DNA of 64,000 nucleotides from Paenibacillus aceris (GCF_017874035.1 NZ_JAGGKV010000011.1:1-64000), one strand, 5' to 3'; counted from the first letter of the stretch, positions 8,664 to 18,234 are shown. The notes: generated by a model from the sequence alone, not told the origin. Numbers and translations: made by a program.

Positions 8664-9473
8664 TTATAGCAAAATCGCTTTGGCTACGATTGCAAGGTCT
8701 GTAATATCAACCTTTCCGTCTTTATTAACATCCGCCTTCTCATTCCAACCCGTCTGACCTTCTTGTGTGCCATAAGCTCCTGCAACAATAGCCAAGTCTC
8801 CAATCGTGACACCGCCTCCATTGATATCTGCGGATATTCGATTGGAATCAAACACTTGAATTGCTGCTTCCAATGCGGCTTTCGCACTATCCACCTGCTG
8901 CTGAGCGGCATTCGGATCGTTTGCGGTCGCTCTGGCCGTATCGATTGCCGACTGCAATTGCGCTTTCGCTCCAATTGCATACAAACCGTCTTCGTTTCCT
9001 TCCACTGCAGTATTGTGCTTGGCCTGAGCGCTTGCGATCAACGCATTCAAGAGCGACTTATCTACAGGTTTAATGATTTGTAGTTCACGAGAGACTCCGT
9101 TAATTTGCAGCTCATTCCCCTGTCCGTTAGCAATTACAACATTGTCTACAGAAATGGTCGTCGAATAAGTTGCTTGAGTAACGGATTTGGCCGTGAATTT
9201 GAATGTAAGCAAATCGCCTTGGGCAGGCACGTTCGCGCCCACGCTGGCAGCCAAAATCCGGATTTGCCCCGGCGCTGTCTCCTTTCGATCGATGACTTGG
9301 AAGCCGTCCTTCAGCGATGTAATCGAATCGAGCTGCAAATTCACCGGGTCATAGTGAAGCGTCAAATCTTGGGCATACACCGATTGGTATACGCTTTGCG
9401 TGACTCCGGTCAATCCCATCGTAAGGTTGAATGTTTGGCCGGCGCTCACCTTTTCTGGCCCGGCTATAACAAC
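8664..9473 (-). repeat. Class A cohesin-FIVAR-dockerin tail, copy 2
   Basis: Encodes the last 270 residues of the EEP protein. Almost the same sequence as 5188-6000, with scattered substitutions and one codon missing in the first dockerin loop. Confidence 0.9.
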
Positions 9474-11216
9474 TTGCGGCACTTCCGCCGGACCCTGATC
9501 ACCTGGCCATTCCAAAACAGCCAAAACCGGTCTGTGATCGGAAGCCACATCTTCGTGGATCGCTGTTGCACTGGCTACTCGCCACTGATAGTTCTCGCCA
9601 TACATCACATAGTCAATTTTCTTGCCATCTTCGCTTGTCGAATCGGTAATTCCAGACGTTGCATCTGTCCACTTGTTCGTCAAAATCCTTATCGCATTCG
9701 TGCCTGGGATTGCATTAAAGTCGCCGGCTAATATAGACGGATATGTGGCGCCATAAAGCTCTACAATTTTATTGGCTTGAGCCTCAGTGATGCTTGGTGA
9801 AGAATATTCAAGGTGTGTATTTAAAAATGTAAATATAGGGAGGCCATTCTGAGGCGCGATCTTGGCCGCTAATACAACCCGCTGCTCACCGCCGCCGGGC
9901 AAGAAATATTTCTCCGAAGAGATAATCGGATGTCGGGAAAGGATCGCCGTCCCGTATTCTCCTCCGGAAAGATTGATTGCTTTTCCGAAGCCGACGTTCA
10001 TGCCCGTCAATTCGCCCAGTTTCTTCGCCTGGTCTACTGTTCCGCTTCTCGGTACGTTTACATCAACTTCTTGAAGTGCAACGATATCGGGATTCGCACT
10101 TTTAATTACATCCGCGATACGACCTAAATTCAGAACACCATCGGTACCGGCACCATGATGAATGTTATAAGTAAGGACCCTTACCTTTGGAATGGAATCC
10201 GCCTCTACGGTAACGATACATTCTGCCGCAAAACCGCCTTCAGCCGTAGTCACCGTTATTTTTGCACTGCCGGCATTTTTAGCGGTTACTATTGCTTTGC
10301 CGCCGTACAGCTCTGCTTTCGCTACATTCTCGTCACTGCTTTTCAATGAAATGTTCTTATTCGTGGCATACGACGGCAGCACGGTAGCTGCAAGCTCTGC
10401 CGTATCTCCGGCTTTCAGCGTTAATGTCGGCTTATCGAGCTGCACGCCGGTTACTGGCACTGCCCCATCCGGCAAGTTGCTGCGGTCGAACTCATTCATC
10501 AATTGCATTACTTGAGCTTGCGTCAACGCGCCGCTAAATACGCTAATTTCGTCCAGTAGTCCATTGTAAGCTTCTCCGCCGGATTCACTGGCTCCAAGCA
10601 CGATTTTATTCGTTACAGTCGGAAGCGCTCCGAGATTCGTTGCGCTGCTTGCCACTAAGTTACCGTCGACATAGACCTTCAGCCCCGTTGTCTGATCATA
10701 GGAAGCCACATAATGATGCCAGTTGTTATCGTTATAGATCCATGGAAACGTCAGCGCCTTATAACCGGATAAACCATTGATCCAATAAGCCGCACGAGCC
10801 TGACCGGATGTCAACTGAAGGGCAGTAAAACGCTTATCTTGACGGAAAATGCTCACGGTGCCGTTGGCAGACTGAGAAGTCTTGAACCACATCGATACGG
10901 TCTCGTCACCCGATTTATTCAAAGTAGCCGAAGAGTTGATCTCGACTCTTGAACCGCCGGTGAAAGAAAGCGCTCCGCCAAACTTGCCTGCCCAAGCAGG
11001 GTTGTTAACCAGCGTTCCGGTGTTGCCGTTGCCTGAAGAATCGGCCGCAGTTGTACCAGAGCCTTCATCTAACTTCCAATGGGCTACTCGTTCGGCTTGA
11101 TTTTCAGCCGCTGTTGCCAAGCTGTCTGTAGAGCCAAGGCCCAGAATGCCTGATAGGACTGCAACTACGAGAGTTAGTGATAGGAATGACTTCTTTAACC
11201 ATTTTCGAAATAACAT
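8664..11216 (-). CDS. Secreted endonuclease/exonuclease/phosphatase-fold enzyme with cohesin-FIVAR-dockerin tail (class A)
   Basis: 850 residues with a GGGAGGCAAGTA ribosome binding site. Modules: signal peptide about 1-37, LamG 43-240, bacterial Ig-like (Big_2) 252-337, EEP metallophosphoesterase domain 343-570, cohesin 582-715, FIVAR 717-790, dockerin 795-850. EEP signature residues are present: Asn351 (TYNIHHG), Glu383 (LQEVD), His468 (NTHLE), Asp499/Asn501 (AGDFNA) and Asp560/His561 (SDHRP). It should cleave a phosphodiester or phosphomonoester outside the cell; the family covers DNases, sphingomyelinases and inositol phosphatases, and the substrate cannot be told. The first dockerin loop (DINGGGVTIGD) is one residue short. 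The tail nearly duplicates that of the downstream GH20, which suggests both enzymes join the same complex. Confidence 0.88.
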   Translation of the reverse strand: MLFRKWLKKSFLSLTLVVAVLSGILGLGSTDSLATAAENQAERVAHWKLDEGSGTTAADSSGNGNTGTLVNNPAWAGKFGGALSFTGGSRVEINSSATLNKSGDETVSMWFKTSQSANGTVSIFRQDKRFTALQLTSGQARAAYWINGLSGYKALTFPWIYNDNNWHHYVASYDQTTGLKVYVDGNLVASSATNLGALPTVTNKIVLGASESGGEAYNGLLDEISVFSGALTQAQVMQLMNEFDRSNLPDGAVPVTGVQLDKPTLTLKAGDTAELAATVLPSYATNKNISLKSSDENVAKAELYGGKAIVTAKNAGSAKITVTTAEGGFAAECIVTVEADSIPKVRVLTYNIHHGAGTDGVLNLGRIADVIKSANPDIVALQEVDVNVPRSGTVDQAKKLGELTGMNVGFGKAINLSGGEYGTAILSRHPIISSEKYFLPGGGEQRVVLAAKIAPQNGLPIFTFLNTHLEYSSPSITEAQANKIVELYGATYPSILAGDFNAIPGTNAIRILTNKWTDATSGITDSTSEDGKKIDYVMYGENYQWRVASATAIHEDVASDHRPVLAVLEWPGDQGPAEVPQVVIAGPEKVSAGQTFNLTMGLTGVTQSVYQSVYAQDLTLHYDPVNLQLDSITSLKDGFQVIDRKETAPGQIRILAASVGANVPAQGDLLTFKFTAKSVTQATYSTTISVDNVVIANGQGNELQINGVSRELQIIKPVDKSLLNALIASAQAKHNTAVEGNEDGLYAIGAKAQLQSAIDTARATANDPNAAQQQVDSAKAALEAAIQVFDSNRISADINGGGVTIGDLAIVAGAYGTQEGQTGWNEKADVNKDGKVDITDLAIVAKAILL

Positions 11217-11583
11217 TACTTGCCTCCCATGATTTTTTTTGCAACCATTAAACGTTGAATCTTTCCTTGAGAAGAAACTGGTTCGAATTTTTAATCAGTC
11301 AAATTCTTGCTTGCCATTCTTTTTCAAAGCACTTTCTCCCTCCCTCGCGATAAAGTTTTTGATCTAGCAAGCATTTGATTACCCCTACTCTTGCTACAAA
11401 TATTTCCATCCGAAATAACCTTATCTAAAGTCACTGACACATTCAACGGCTCTTCTTTTAAATTTATATGAAGAAAATGATTAGATCCCTATCAATAATC
11501 ACCGCTAACCTTGGTATCTGTAATCAGCCAAATCAAAAAGGGGGGGTACTAGGGATCCCCCCCTCATTAGCTCAATTAATGAA
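11217..11583. other. Divergent intergenic region
   Basis: It holds the 5' region of the EEP gene (minus) and the region before the small membrane protein (plus). A hairpin of seven G and seven C lies at 11540-11563, followed by CATTAGCTCAATTAATG. No clear sigma-A promoter was recognised on either strand. Confidence 0.4.
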
Positions 11584-11976
11584 ATGTACATTAGAACATT
11601 CGGTTTGATTTTATTGCTTTTTTTACTCGGTTTTATGTTTTATTCACCGCTGATATTGATTGCAATATTGTTATACTTTTTTACTTTCATTTATTATGAG
11701 TCATCAAAAATGACTGCTAAGATACTCGGTCTCCCAGGAGACACAAGAAAATATCTTGCTGAGCCTATAATCGAAATTTATATAGGTGGAAAAGCAAAGA
11801 AAAATGCAAGAGAATTTGCTTTTTTAGCTATTAATTTTGCTCTAGCTGGAGTAAATAGAAATAACACTATCATCTTTTACACGTGGCATATTTCTGATAT
11901 CCAGGCTCATAGATTTTTCGGGAATTCAGTAATTACGAAGAAGAGGAGTAAGATATTAGTTAATAACATTAACTAA
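11584..11976 (+). CDS. Small hypothetical membrane protein
   Basis: 130 residues. The first 45 are strongly hydrophobic (two membrane segments: GLILLLFLLGFMFY and LILIAILLYFFTFIYY). The rest is basic and soluble (GLPGDTRKYLAEPIIEIYIG). No family was recognised. There is no good ribosome binding site before the ATG at 11584. However, the frame ends inside a perfect hairpin with a T-run, which supports a real transcription unit. It is AT-rich compared with the genes around it and lies alone on the plus strand among minus-strand genes. Confidence 0.5.
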   Translation: MYIRTFGLILLLFLLGFMFYSPLILIAILLYFFTFIYYESSKMTAKILGLPGDTRKYLAEPIIEIYIGGKAKKNAREFAFLAINFALAGVNRNNTIIFYTWHISDIQAHRFFGNSVITKKRSKILVNNIN

Positions 11977-11990
11977 TATCTGCTTTTTGT
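11953..11990 (+). terminator. Terminator overlapping the end of the small membrane protein gene
   Basis: ATATTAGTTAAT, loop AAC, then the exact complement form a 12-bp stem, followed by CTGCTTTTT. The stop codon of the preceding gene lies within the hairpin. Confidence 0.7.
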
Positions 11991-12061
11991 ATAAAGTTAT
12001 TATGAATTCTTCTTGGAGGTTACCATTTCAGCGAGACGGGGAAGCGGAAATAAACATCTAC

Positions 12062-12697
12062 CTACAGCAACCGGTGCATGCTTCGCCACAGTTTTTCGTT
12101 TTCGGCTGCATCGGTCCACAGCTCGAAATGAGGATCCATGACCTCCTGCCAGTTCCCAGGCGTGTTAGTGCTCGACAGCTTGCCTGTGCGCTTCATTTCT
12201 CCAACTGCAGCAGGATGCTCGCGATAAGAGAATAAGAACGTACCGTGAGCACCGATGATGTAAGTCTTGTTGAAGCTCTCTGGCCGCTCTTCCTGCAATT
12301 GATAGTGATAATATATATAACTTGCTGCCATGTCCGGCTTTAATCTTGCGATACATCCAATTCGATCGTCTACTTGCCGGCTTCCACGCCACGATTCCGG
12401 GTCTGTCGGCACACCGTCGTGAAAAATGTCCAGCATGGGAATTGACAGTCGACTTCCCTGCTCTCCAGGCCAAGCTTCCAGCCAATCCGCATAGGTAATT
12501 GGCCAGTCCCAGTTATGACCACCTGTATATGTCTCCATATACAGGCATAGATAACGACCGCTCAAGAACAAAGAGACGGAGAGTACATTTTCATTTTGCA
12601 AATAGCCTCTCAAGTACTCATGATCTTGACGGACTGCTGTGCGAAAGATTTCTTCCATTCCAACTTTCAACTGAGAAAAGTAAAGATGTCTCTGCAA
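12062..12697 (-). CDS. Two-repeat dimeric alpha/beta-barrel protein, possibly mutarotase-like
   Basis: 211 residues from a TTG start preceded by AAAGGAGAC. It appears to contain two repeats of a small beta-alpha-beta unit: residues 3-58 (LYFSQLKVGMEEIFR then SVSLFLSGRYLCLYMETY) and about 112-165 (IGCIARLKPDMAASY then GAHGTFLFSYRE). This pattern resembles L-rhamnose mutarotase (DUF718) monomers. It is the last gene of the operon that runs from 20151. A sugar anomer mutarotase would fit an operon that oxidises free sugars, but the active-site residues are not clear enough to be certain. It could also be a protein with only structural similarity. Confidence 0.5.
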   Translation of the reverse strand: MQRHLYFSQLKVGMEEIFRTAVRQDHEYLRGYLQNENVLSVSLFLSGRYLCLYMETYTGGHNWDWPITYADWLEAWPGEQGSRLSIPMLDIFHDGVPTDPESWRGSRQVDDRIGCIARLKPDMAASYIYYHYQLQEERPESFNKTYIIGAHGTFLFSYREHPAAVGEMKRTGKLSSTNTPGNWQEVMDPHFELWTDAAENEKLWRSMHRLL

Positions 12698-12723
12698 TTG
12701 CAGTCTCCTTTCGCAAATCTAGA

Positions 12724-14655
12724 TTATTGCTTTCTGCCCTCAAGAAGGACGTCTTTTTCGTGATCTGCCCAAGGCATATCATAGGATGGGGCATTTACAT
12801 AACGGTTCATTGTCAAAAGCAATAAAGCACCAGTCCCTGCAGGAAGATCGACTTGCAGCCATTTATGGTTAACTGCGGTCATCTCCATGCTTGCATTTAA
12901 CGCTTCTACGAAGTAAACCTCTTTAAATTGATGTTCCCCGAATGTCCCTGCCTGAATGATGACAGAGCGGTTGTCGAACTGACTTGTATTTACGAGTTCA
13001 AGCGTTACAGATTGTGCAGTTAGATCTGTAACCAGCGCAGCGATAGATTCAGGCAGACCTGGACGTTTCGCATCCGCATCATAGTATCTCACTCTTGCAT
13101 GCTGCAAGCCGCCGTGCGAAATATGCATAGGACCGCCTAACGTCAACTGGACGAGACTTTCCATGTAGATCGGGCACATTTCTTGCCATATGTGAATGCT
13201 GGAAAAATCATCATCGCTGAATTGGTTCGCCCAGTTATACGGATCGCCCGCTTCAGAACGCATTTTGTTCAACTGCTGCGCGACCAATTGGGCGTTCGCA
13301 TCGAGGATCGTCTGCGGATAATCTGGATTAAGCCCGCGAATAAATTGGAACCAAGGCTGTGTATTACCGATATAATGCTTCGTATTTCTTTTCGTTTTCT
13401 TGTCTGTGCCTGAGAGCTTCGGAATGATAACCTGATTCCAGTCATGATCTTTCGGAATTCGGTCAATACGTTCCAAATCTTCGTCTGCCATCGACATCGT
13501 CCACAAATAGACCGGGTATTGCGGAGCCGCTATGCGGTAATCCGTCCATCCAGCGTCAAAACGCTTATACGGAACGCGCAGCTCGCCGTCTTGCTCCTCG
13601 CGCAGCGCCCAGTTCTCATCCAATTGTTGACGCGCCAAATCAAGCATCTTCATATCGCCAGTGAGCAGGACAGCATTCATGCAAGCATTGGTTAATGGCT
13701 CAATGATCGTCATGAACCCATGCGGCCAGCGCCAGCCGTAATAGCCGCCCCACCATTTGCCGTCATTATACTCGCCGATTTCGCCGGACAAACCGACATT
13801 ATCCGGAATGATGCCGCCGTTTTGACGCGTTCTTTCCACCCAGGCAGCTAAATAATCCAACACCCAAGTGCGATATTTCTCATCCTGCGTATGAAGGAAT
13901 GCATTGGTCACCAGCCCCGTCGCATTGAGGTTCAACGGCACGTCACCGCGCGTCATGCGTTCATTCATCATGCGAATAATATTCGCATACACCTCATCGT
14001 TCGACCATGCACACTTGCCGCTAGCAAAATCCACGCCCGGAATATCTTCATACGGCGCCAAATAATCATCCAAAATGCCGCGGTGCGTGCTCCAATCTTC
14101 TTCCGTCAGCTCGAAGCGCGGCCCCATACTCCCTGAAATCGCCGAGCGAATCAGCTTGCGCTCTGCATCGTAATTAAGCGCTTCTGTGTCTTCACCGGTG
14201 TACATACCAGCGAAACGCACTGCACGTTGGCGATCCTTTAACGTAACCGGGCCTGCAAGACCTAGGAAGTACGTGAACAAATAGCCCTCACCGTGATGCA
14301 TCCAATCATAATAAGCATCAAACTCGCGGTGAATTTGCCCGTACTCCGTCCACTGCCACGTAATCCCTTCCCAGATTTTACGTGCAAGTCCATGCAGCTC
14401 GCTGCTTCCGCCAAGCATATAGAGAAGCGCGAGATTCATGAATCCTTCATACGGATCGTCCGAGCCATCCATCCCTGGCCAATCTTCACGCCAGATTAAT
14501 GTACCGTCCGGCCGCGTATAGCGTTCAACAAACTCAAAAGCCGCTTTATTCAATTGATCAATAAGCAGTCGTTCCGTTAGTGCCCATTGTGGCGGAACTA
14601 CCTGACGCTTAGCGGCAATCCGAGGAATCGCATGTTCCGAATTAGGCGTTGACAC
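12724..14655 (-). CDS. Uncharacterised (alpha/alpha)-type protein, candidate glycan lyase or hydrolase
   Basis: About 643 residues. I chose the GTG at 14655 because GGGAG lies eight bases upstream; the GTG at 14664 has no room for a binding site. The start overlaps the end of the FAH-family gene, indicating translational coupling. There is no signal peptide, so it should be cytoplasmic. The body (residues about 20-480) is helical, with many Trp, Tyr and His residues (YYDWMHHGEGYLFTYFLG, KWWGGYYGWRWPHGFMTI, SIHIWQEMCPIYMESL), as in (alpha/alpha) toroid glycan lyases and hydrolases. The last 130 residues look like a beta-sandwich. I could not assign a CAZy family. Its operon suggests it acts on oligosaccharides containing unsaturated uronate. 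Confidence 0.7.
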   Translation of the reverse strand: MSTPNSEHAIPRIAAKRQVVPPQWALTERLLIDQLNKAAFEFVERYTRPDGTLIWREDWPGMDGSDDPYEGFMNLALLYMLGGSSELHGLARKIWEGITWQWTEYGQIHREFDAYYDWMHHGEGYLFTYFLGLAGPVTLKDRQRAVRFAGMYTGEDTEALNYDAERKLIRSAISGSMGPRFELTEEDWSTHRGILDDYLAPYEDIPGVDFASGKCAWSNDEVYANIIRMMNERMTRGDVPLNLNATGLVTNAFLHTQDEKYRTWVLDYLAAWVERTRQNGGIIPDNVGLSGEIGEYNDGKWWGGYYGWRWPHGFMTIIEPLTNACMNAVLLTGDMKMLDLARQQLDENWALREEQDGELRVPYKRFDAGWTDYRIAAPQYPVYLWTMSMADEDLERIDRIPKDHDWNQVIIPKLSGTDKKTKRNTKHYIGNTQPWFQFIRGLNPDYPQTILDANAQLVAQQLNKMRSEAGDPYNWANQFSDDDFSSIHIWQEMCPIYMESLVQLTLGGPMHISHGGLQHARVRYYDADAKRPGLPESIAALVTDLTAQSVTLELVNTSQFDNRSVIIQAGTFGEHQFKEVYFVEALNASMEMTAVNHKWLQVDLPAGTGALLLLTMNRYVNAPSYDMPWADHEKDVLLEGRKQ

Positions 14656-15601
14656 AGTTATCACTCCCTGATCTTAAAACTTGTTCAGAAGGAGTGCCTT
14701 TATCCGCAACCATTGTGTTAGTCAAGGCGCCCAGCTTCTCGATCTGGATCGTGACTTGATCTCCGTCTTTTAAATACACTTGCTTCTCAAGTGGGTATCC
14801 GAGTACAACACCTTCCGGGGTCCCTGTGAAAATGATATCGCCAGGCTCAAGTGTCATGTGTTGAGAAATATAGCTGACAATCTCATCGCAATAGAAAATC
14901 ATATCAGACGTATTCGAGCTCTGACGAACCTCGCCGTTCACCATGCACCTAATATCGAGCTTGTTCGGATCGCCTACTTCGTCCGCAGTTACTAGGTATG
15001 GTCCAAGCGGAGAAAACTTGTCGCAGATTTTGCCCAGCATCCATTGCTGCGTACGCAATTGCAAGTCACGTGCGGATAAGTCGTTCACGTTGCAATAGCC
15101 GAATACATGGGACAGCGCGTCTTCACGGCTTACATACTTCGCTGTTTTGCCGATAACGATCACTAATTCCGCCTCGTAATCCACCTTTTGCGAAACCGCT
15201 GGAAGCGGAATTTGTTCACCTTGACTTGCCAATGTATTGTTGAATTTATTAAATAGAATCGGAAATTCCGGAATCGCAGCATTCGTTTCTTCCGCATGCT
15301 TGCGGTAATTTAAGCCGACGCAAATCATTTTGTTCGGGTTTGTCACGCAAGGCCCTAATTCCAGAGCGGCTTCATCTAATACATACGCTTCCTTGTTATC
15401 TACTAAACTCATGACAGATTCCGCATACGCGCGAAGTAGTTCCACTGCCTCGCTGCCGCCTTCAATGACTTCGTGAATCGTAGCAGGCAGCGTTTTATTC
15501 GAAGGCACAGACTGTAAGGCTGCTTGGACATCCAAAACGCTTTGCTCCAATTTAATTCCAAGGCGGTATTCGCCGTTTTGAACAAAAGTAAGCAGTTTCA
15601 T
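14642..15601 (-). CDS. Fumarylacetoacetase (FAH) family hydrolase
   Basis: 319 residues from the ATG at 15601, preceded by GGGGGGA; the longer frame would need a TTG at 15619. Hallmarks of the FAH C-terminal domain are present: ICVGLNYRKHAEETN, FNKFNNTL, the metal-binding YEAELVIVIGK, GYCNVNDLSARDLQ and TGTPEGVVLGY. Such enzymes cleave or hydrate 2-keto-3-deoxy or diketo acids. In bacterial L-rhamnose and L-fucose catabolism a member cleaves 2,4-diketo-3-deoxyaldonates. With the aldo-keto reductase and mutarotase-like protein of this operon, a non-phosphorylating sugar acid pathway is plausible but incomplete, since no aldonate dehydratase is seen. Confidence 0.88.
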   Translation of the reverse strand: MKLLTFVQNGEYRLGIKLEQSVLDVQAALQSVPSNKTLPATIHEVIEGGSEAVELLRAYAESVMSLVDNKEAYVLDEAALELGPCVTNPNKMICVGLNYRKHAEETNAAIPEFPILFNKFNNTLASQGEQIPLPAVSQKVDYEAELVIVIGKTAKYVSREDALSHVFGYCNVNDLSARDLQLRTQQWMLGKICDKFSPLGPYLVTADEVGDPNKLDIRCMVNGEVRQSSNTSDMIFYCDEIVSYISQHMTLEPGDIIFTGTPEGVVLGYPLEKQVYLKDGDQVTIQIEKLGALTNTMVADKGTPSEQVLRSGSDNCVNA

Positions 15602-15646
15602 TGCAATAATCCCCCCCAATATGTTCTAAACATGCTTGACTCGTTT

Positions 15647-17074
15647 TTATTCCCACAATCCCAAGTAGGGCAATTCCGCAATGCTGCTGACATCTATGTT
15701 TTGAGCCGTCTGCTCATCTGCTTTCAAATAAATACCCTCATCGGTTTTCACAAATATAGGTTGGTTTGGGAATAAGAAATGTTCCGGAAGCGCACGTTCT
15801 CCGCCTACCCAACCCAGATCGCGCCCAAAAACAGCTTCGTCTTTGCGGCCAATCAGCTTATACACGTCCTGAAAGTAATAATCGTTGATCGCCCAATGTT
15901 CGCCTTCTTCTACCCACATACATTGGTCACCCAACAAGACGGATATACGTGGATAAGGCTCTTTGAGCTGAGAGGCCATTTTCTCCCCTAACCCATGACG
16001 CTGATGCAGGTAATAAAAATCGTGCGTGTGCCATGCCGAGCATGGCGCAATGTCAGCTTCGTTCTGCCAGCCGGTTGCCGAAGCCATATAACCTCGAGGG
16101 GTTTGATAGTAAGCATAGGTTTCCTCGCATTTCTCTAGGAACAGCGCCAGTTCTTCGTCAGCTTGATGTTCCAGGTAACGCGCAATGCCGTGCAGAGACA
16201 TGCCCATTCCTGCAATAAGCATAGGCTCTTTCAGTCGAATCCATTCTCCTCCGCGAAGCAACCATTTGCGATTAAAACGCGTCTGTCCCTTCGTATCTAC
16301 CCAGGCGGATCGGGCCAAGTGACGACACAGACCGCCTGCGTGCTGCAAATAGTGAGGCTCGCCGAACATTTCATAAGCCTGAACCAACGGCGCAATCATT
16401 AATCCGTAATATTCAGCGGGCTCGACCATCGACGTGTCTCCCAAATAGCGATTGCTGGCTTCACAATCCGTATCTGGAATGCCTCTAACATGATAATTCT
16501 TAATCATAAAGTTCAAATCGTCTTGAATGCCTTCACGCCAAGGCGAATCCGGGAACAGCTGCTGATAAAGCAGCTTACCCCATAGACGGCAATATTCTTG
16601 ATTACTGATATTTCTTGTTTTTTTGAACGGATAGATCTCATCACATGCCTGCAAGTTGCGAACCATCGCTTGCCGAATACTTTCCAACACATCTGCCGGC
16701 AGCCAGGAGCGACCGTGTAGCGCCGTTAGTCCCAAAGCAACGTTCGGCATCATGTTGTGAATTAACCCACGACCCAGCATCTCGCCGACCTGAAATCCGA
16801 TGTGCTTGTACTGCCCATCCTCCTGGAAACATGTCGTTTGAAACTGGATCATTTGTAATACCTGATCTTCAAGCGAGGAATCTCGCTGCTCAGCGACAAT
16901 TCGGCTCAAAGCCGCCATCAACGGGCTTGCCCATGTGCTGTGCCCGCTTGTAAAATCTGACCATCGGTATGGATTGGATCCCCAAACAGAATGATTATGA
17001 AAGCCGTGAATGGCTCCGTCCTCTTGTACCCAGGACATCAACCAATTGCCGAGTGCGTTAATGTTCGATTTCAT
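15647..17074 (-). CDS. Uncharacterised (alpha/alpha)-barrel-like protein
   Basis: 475 residues from the ATG at 17074, with GGGAGGA nine bases upstream; the longer frame begins at a TTG inside the end of the GH88 gene. It is cytoplasmic, with no signal peptide. The sequence is mostly helical with aromatic and charged motifs spread over its length (FHNHSVWGSNPYRWSDF near the start, EMLGRGLIHNMMPN, EPAEYYGLMIAPLVQAYEMFG, CSAWHTHDFYYLHQRHG). This suits a helical barrel enzyme such as a glycoside hydrolase or lyase, but I recognise no family. It follows GH88 by 14 bases, so it probably works on the same oligosaccharide. Confidence 0.7.
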   Translation of the reverse strand: MKSNINALGNWLMSWVQEDGAIHGFHNHSVWGSNPYRWSDFTSGHSTWASPLMAALSRIVAEQRDSSLEDQVLQMIQFQTTCFQEDGQYKHIGFQVGEMLGRGLIHNMMPNVALGLTALHGRSWLPADVLESIRQAMVRNLQACDEIYPFKKTRNISNQEYCRLWGKLLYQQLFPDSPWREGIQDDLNFMIKNYHVRGIPDTDCEASNRYLGDTSMVEPAEYYGLMIAPLVQAYEMFGEPHYLQHAGGLCRHLARSAWVDTKGQTRFNRKWLLRGGEWIRLKEPMLIAGMGMSLHGIARYLEHQADEELALFLEKCEETYAYYQTPRGYMASATGWQNEADIAPCSAWHTHDFYYLHQRHGLGEKMASQLKEPYPRISVLLGDQCMWVEEGEHWAINDYYFQDVYKLIGRKDEAVFGRDLGWVGGERALPEHFLFPNQPIFVKTDEGIYLKADEQTAQNIDVSSIAELPYLGLWE

Positions 17075-17088
17075 GTTGCGCTTCCTCC

Positions 17089-18210
17089 CTACCAAAACAG
17101 CTCCGTACGTCCCCGCAGTTTGGCAATCGCTTCAGCATAGTAATAATCGCCATATATAATAGGTACATTTACGTAGGCTCTCTTCGGAAAATTAGCAGTT
17201 GCCATTGTCAAAATGCCCTCTTCGTCTTCACCCCATGAGACGTATTGCTCTGTGAGTACCAACAAAATACGCTTCGCTGCTTCACTGTATATGTACGCCT
17301 CCGACTCAGGAACAGCGCGACTGATTTCCAACAATCCAGTGGCTGCACAGGCTGCCGCTGATGTATCAAAGGCCGTTTCCGGCTCAACCGGAGCACGGAA
17401 ATCCCAATAAGGCGCAGCGTCTGCCGGCATATTGGCGATATAGAAATGAGCGACACGTTTCGCTGCGTCCAAATAACGCTGATGTCCCGTATATTTGTAG
17501 CTAAGCACCATACCGTACAGTGCCCATGATGTACCGCGAGCCCAAGCCGAATCCTGCGAGTAGCCTTGTCCGCCTCTAGCCTCAATTCGCTCGCCTGTCT
17601 CAGGATCGAAGCAGACGATATGATGCGAGGAGCCGTCAGGACGGATAAACTCGCGAAGCACGGTATCTGCATGTGCCACCGCAATATGACGGAAGCGCGG
17701 ATCATTGGTTGTTTCACTTGCCCAGTACAGCAGAGGCAAATTCAGTAGGCAATCGATAATTGCCCAGCCCTGTTGATTTTCACCATTCCATGCGCGAATG
17801 AATTGGCCTTTAAGATTGAAACGGCCCGCAAGATGGCTGGCCGCCATCAGCCCGCGGATTTTGGAAGCTTCCGTGCCAAGCAGCTTGTATTGCGCCACAG
17901 ACGTCAAACTCCACATAAAGCCGACGTCATGATGAAGCTTTTCGTACCCTAACAGCGTTTCGTCCATCTGATTCTCAACAGATACTGCGATGTTACGAAA
18001 ATCTGCATGCTCGTTTTCTTTGTATATCAGCCAAAGCAAACCTGGCCAAAATCCATTGGTCCACCAATCATTCGATTCCGAGTAATAGGTGCCATTCACG
18101 GATGCATATGGAAATGAATCTCCGATCCGTTTGCTTGTTCGTTCAACTTTCGCAACGATCTTTCCCCACACATCCTTAACCCATGCTTCATTAACGACGC
18201 CTGTTGTCAT
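17089..18210 (-). CDS. GH88 unsaturated glucuronyl hydrolase
   Basis: 373 residues from the ATG at 18210, preceded by GGGGGAGGAAA. It matches GH88 throughout: NDWWTNGFWPGLLWL, HHDVGFMWSLTSVAQYKL with the first key Asp (95), IIDCLLNLPLLYWAS with the second (153), GYSQDSAWARGTSWALYG, and a C-terminal YVNVPIIYGDYYYAEAIAKL. The family hydrates and removes the delta-4,5-unsaturated uronic acid left at the non-reducing end of oligosaccharides by polysaccharide lyases. It is cytoplasmic, so unsaturated oligosaccharides must be imported, presumably by the ABC system at 26925-30362. It is third in the 20151-12062 operon. Preference for sulfated or non-sulfated substrate cannot be read here. Confidence 0.93.
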   Translation of the reverse strand: MTTGVVNEAWVKDVWGKIVAKVERTSKRIGDSFPYASVNGTYYSESNDWWTNGFWPGLLWLIYKENEHADFRNIAVSVENQMDETLLGYEKLHHDVGFMWSLTSVAQYKLLGTEASKIRGLMAASHLAGRFNLKGQFIRAWNGENQQGWAIIDCLLNLPLLYWASETTNDPRFRHIAVAHADTVLREFIRPDGSSHHIVCFDPETGERIEARGGQGYSQDSAWARGTSWALYGMVLSYKYTGHQRYLDAAKRVAHFYIANMPADAAPYWDFRAPVEPETAFDTSAAACAATGLLEISRAVPESEAYIYSEAAKRILLVLTEQYVSWGEDEEGILTMATANFPKRAYVNVPIIYGDYYYAEAIAKLRGRTELFW

Positions 18211-18234
18211 GTTCGTTTCCTCCCCCATAATCTG

